From: Bordetella parapertussis | GTDB lineage: Bacteria > Pseudomonadota > Gammaproteobacteria > Burkholderiales > Burkholderiaceae_B | Assembly (NCBI GenBank): GCA_945897365.1 | Contig: CAMDFD010000010.1 | Span: 74,382 to 138,381 of the forward strand | Direction: 5' to 3' | DNA length: 64,000 nt | Shown here: in pieces, positions 61,720-64,000 of the stretch | Layout of the letters: every line of letters starts with the position of its first letter | How positions within the stretch are numbered: the first letter of the stretch is position 1 | The notes under the pieces: model-generated | Databases searched by the model: none | What the model was told of the DNA's origin: nothing | Seen by the model: the letters and a program-made list of their open reading frames with translations, nothing else | Translations under genes and position numbers: made by a program

Positions 61720-62838
61720 TTATTTACCTGCGGAGATCACTTTGCTCTTGCCATCACCCACCATCTCATTGATTTGAATGGGTGACTTGACAGTGCCGTC
61801 CTCAGCAAAAGAGACTGTTGCGCCCACGAATTGGAAGTTTTTCGTGGCTTTGCGTTGTGCTAATAGATTCTCACCTGTGACGGGCTTGCCCGCTTTTTCT
61901 AGTGCTGCAGCGAGGTCGGCAAAGGTCAATACGGCGTTGTAGTAGTTGAGCACATACATATTTGGTTCTTTACCGTATTTCTTTTTGTAATCTGCTTCAA
62001 CGCGCTTGGTGAGTGGATCGTTTTTGTCTAACGAAACTTGCTGACTGGTGTAAACAAGGCCTTTCGCTTCTGGAAGACTCAGAATCGAAGGCAAGGACAT
62101 GGCCGAATAACTCGCGAGGGGTTGGCTCACACCATTGTCACGAAGCTGCTTGACCAATTGAACTTGTTGATTGCCATAGGTCGCGATGTAAACAGCATCA
62201 GGTTTTGTGTCACGCACACGCGCAGCGACGCCAGAGAACTGTTGTGCAGTGGTGGGGATCGAGAATGAGCCCACCACATCGCCACCAGCAGCTTTCACTT
62301 CTTTGGTGAGATCTTTTAGGATGGCCTGTCCAAGCGGATCATCGACGTAAATCAGGGCGATACGCTTGTAACCTTTTTCTTTAACAAGATAAGGCACCAT
62401 TGCGGTGACTTCAAAGTTCGCCAAAGGAATCGTGTTCCAGAAATATTCTCCTAGCATCGCTAAATCAGGACCCACGCCTCCACCGTTTACCATCACAGTC
62501 TTGGTGCGTGCACCGATCGGTGCCATAGCCTTTGAAACACCTGTAAAGGCGGAGAGGATGTAGGGTACTTTGCTCACATTGACGAGTTTATTGGCTGCAA
62601 TGACGCCTTGAGCGGGGAGTGCTTGGCTATCCTCATAAATGATCGATAGCTTGCCTGACAATTTTTTGTCCGCATTGATATGCTCAATAGCAAGGTTTAC
62701 ACCTGAGCTAAAGACCTGTCCGTATTCGGCATTCGCTCCGCTTAGAGGAAATGCAGCACCAATGGCGTAGTCTTTGGCCAATGCGGGTGTGGCAAGCGCA
62801 GCATGCACTAGGGTCAGACCGATCAGTAGTTTTTTCAT
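61720..62838 (-). CDS. LIV-type ABC transporter substrate-binding protein
   Basis: A periplasmic type-I binding protein of 372 residues. The signal peptide KKLLIGLTLVHAALATPALA is cleaved before KDYAIGAAFPLSGANAEYGQ, the usual start of LivJ/LivK-like folds. VPYILSAFTGVSKAMAPIG and LIYVDDPLGQAILKDLTKE are family segments. ATG 62838 has GGAG upstream. It lies 91 bases after the CaiB-like gene stop and precedes livH. Ligand unknown; the neighbouring CoA-transferase hints at an organic acid rather than leucine. Confidence 0.92.
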   Translation of the reverse strand: MKKLLIGLTLVHAALATPALAKDYAIGAAFPLSGANAEYGQVFSSGVNLAIEHINADKKLSGKLSIIYEDSQALPAQGVIAANKLVNVSKVPYILSAFTGVSKAMAPIGARTKTVMVNGGGVGPDLAMLGEYFWNTIPLANFEVTAMVPYLVKEKGYKRIALIYVDDPLGQAILKDLTKEVKAAGGDVVGSFSIPTTAQQFSGVAARVRDTKPDAVYIATYGNQQVQLVKQLRDNGVSQPLASYSAMSLPSILSLPEAKGLVYTSQQVSLDKNDPLTKRVEADYKKKYGKEPNMYVLNYYNAVLTFADLAAALEKAGKPVTGENLLAQRKATKNFQFVGATVSFAEDGTVKSPIQINEMVGDGKSKVISAGK

Positions 62839-62929
62839 CTTTGTCTCCGGATTTGTAAATAGACTTCTAGTTAAATAGGATACTAATTTTTTAATTGTGT
62901 AGTGCCGATCATTGATAGGCAACGCTTTC

Positions 62930-64000
62930 TTAAGGCGTTCGACCTAGCAACTCCTTTAAAATCTCATCTGTATGTTGCCCCAGCATAGGTGCTGCCCGAC
63001 TGTACTCAACAGGCGTCGCAGAAAAATTTATCGGGCTCGCCGTAGTAGGCGAAGTTCCGCCTGTCGGATGCGGAATATTTTTCCAGATTTCACGGGCTTT
63101 GACCTGTGGGTGATCAAATACTTGGTCAATCGTTTGAATCGGACCGCAAGGCACACCCACTGCTTCAAGCTTTGCAATCCACGCATCACGCTGACCTGTT
63201 GCCATGATTTTTTCCAAAACTGGAATCAATTCATTACGGTGAAGGATACGTTGACGATTGGTCACAAACTTTGGGTCAGTTCCATATTCGGGGATGCCGA
63301 TTGCGCCACAAAAGGAACGGTATTGGGAGTCGTTGCCGACTGCCACAATCATAAAGCCATCAGAAGTTTTGAATACCTGATAGGGGACAACGTTTTGGTG
63401 AGCATTGCCAGCGCGAACTGGTGCTTGGCCCGTCGTCATATAGTTCAAATTTTGATTGGCCAGCATCGAAATGTGACAGTCAAGCAAGGCAATATCCAGA
63501 TGCTGACCCAAGCCGCTATGGTTACGTTCTTGGAGCGCCGCAAGAATACCCACTGACGCATACATACCGGTGATAATGTCGGTCACTGCAACGCCCGCCT
63601 TTTGAGGACCTCCGCCCGGGAGATCATCGCGTTCACCCGTGATACTCATCAGGCCGCCCATGCCCTGAATCATAAAGTCGTAGCCTGGGCGCTCAGCATA
63701 CGGACCGGTCTGACCAAACCCAGTGATGGAGCAATAAATCAAACGTGGGTATTCGTCCTTCATGCTTTCATAATCGAGACCGTACTGCTTGAGTCCACCG
63801 ACTTTGAAATTTTCAACCAGGATGTCGCAGTGTTTCGCTAGTTCTTTAACGAGTTTGATGCCTTCAGGGCTAGCCAAATCGATTTCAATCGAACGCTTGT
63901 TGCGGTTCGTGCTGAGATAGTAGGCAGCTTCGGTAGTGTCGTTACCGTCTTGATCCTTGAGAAACGGCGGACCCCACGCACGGGTGTCATCGCCGAGCTT
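62930..64000 (-). CDS. CaiB/BaiF CoA-transferase, 5' truncated by window edge
   Basis: The frame stays open to base 64000, so the first residues lie outside; 356 codons plus stop are visible. NRNKRSIEIDLASPEGIKLV, VENFKVGGLKQYGLDY, GFGQTGPYAERPGYDF and GVAVTDIITGMYA (catalytic Asp) are typical of class III CoA transferases of the formyl/succinyl-CoA type. Unlike the member at 3975 it lacks the racemase His-Asp pair. It lies directly upstream of the LIV-type transporter in the same direction; import and CoA activation of one substrate is a reasonable inference. Confidence 0.92.
   Translation of the reverse strand, partial: KLGDDTRAWGPPFLKDQDGNDTTEAAYYLSTNRNKRSIEIDLASPEGIKLVKELAKHCDILVENFKVGGLKQYGLDYESMKDEYPRLIYCSITGFGQTGPYAERPGYDFMIQGMGGLMSITGERDDLPGGGPQKAGVAVTDIITGMYASVGILAALQERNHSGLGQHLDIALLDCHISMLANQNLNYMTTGQAPVRAGNAHQNVVPYQVFKTSDGFMIVAVGNDSQYRSFCGAIGIPEYGTDPKFVTNRQRILHRNELIPVLEKIMATGQRDAWIAKLEAVGVPCGPIQTIDQVFDHPQVKAREIWKNIPHPTGGTSPTTASPINFSATPVEYSRAAPMLGQHTDEILKELLGRTP

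Noticed and set aside
62972..63556. Plus-strand open frame of 194 codons
   Set aside because: It lies opposite the CaiB/BaiF CoA-transferase, has unlikely composition and no motif.
63878..64000. Possible TTG start at 63877 for the CoA-transferase
   Set aside because: The frame remains open upstream and encodes conserved family sequence (WGPPFLKD, YYLSTNRNKRS), so the gene is cut by the window edge.

Overview
This window comes from a Gram-negative betaproteobacterium, most likely Burkholderiales and probably close to Alcaligenaceae. The evidence is gene content and order: lptD-surA-rsmA divergent from amgK-murU, and a tightly overlapped glyQ-glyS-gmhB-plsC-metalloprotease-gloA run. Base composition looks moderately GC-rich. 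Genes are packed, many with 4-bp start/stop overlaps, and no gap exceeds 300 bases. I saw no tRNA, rRNA, CRISPR array, phage gene, transposase or attachment site.

Region 1 (1-10000) is catabolic and accessory. It holds a D-aminoacylase cut by the window edge, a gene remnant, and a minus-strand operon (FAH-family hydratase, racemase-like CaiB/BaiF protein, FAD oxidoreductase, Cho nuclease). Next come YaeQ, a second minus-strand group (FrnE-like DsbA, a short-chain dehydrogenase lacking its catalytic residues, a HAD dehalogenase), and an isocitrate/isopropylmalate-dehydrogenase-type enzyme.

Region 2 (10125-23640) holds two complete RND tripartite efflux systems pointing toward each other. Between them lie an arylformamidase-like hydrolase and a RodZ-like membrane protein. 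Region 3 (23806-29833) holds a nitronate monooxygenase, a four-domain rhodanese, a large exported alpha/beta hydrolase, a nucleosidase and a thioesterase.

Region 4 (29916-36636) is a plus-strand run that looks like an organic-acid catabolic cluster: serine hydrolase, Ldh-type dehydrogenase, cupin, Tat-exported hydrolase, a second decarboxylating dehydrogenase, a DHDPS-family lyase and an RraA-family aldolase. It ends at a strong terminator. Region 5 (36689-55574) is envelope and housekeeping: PAP2 phosphatase, GT9, flippase-like protein, GT39, a coiled-coil membrane protein, MurU and AmgK, facing lptD-surA-rsmA, then the long glyQ-to-glycerate-kinase operon.

Region 6 (55742-64000) holds a crotonase and class I fumarase, a 197-base imperfect palindrome containing a terminator, a LIV-type ABC transporter and a CaiB/BaiF CoA-transferase cut by the edge. 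No transcription factor is recognisable in the 64 kb; the RodZ-like protein has the only helix-turn-helix and it is membrane anchored. The least ordinary items are the 197-base palindrome, the catalytically stripped SDR, the paired RND loci with a RodZ-like protein, and the uncharacterised cluster of region 4. I found no clear new defence or mobile system.
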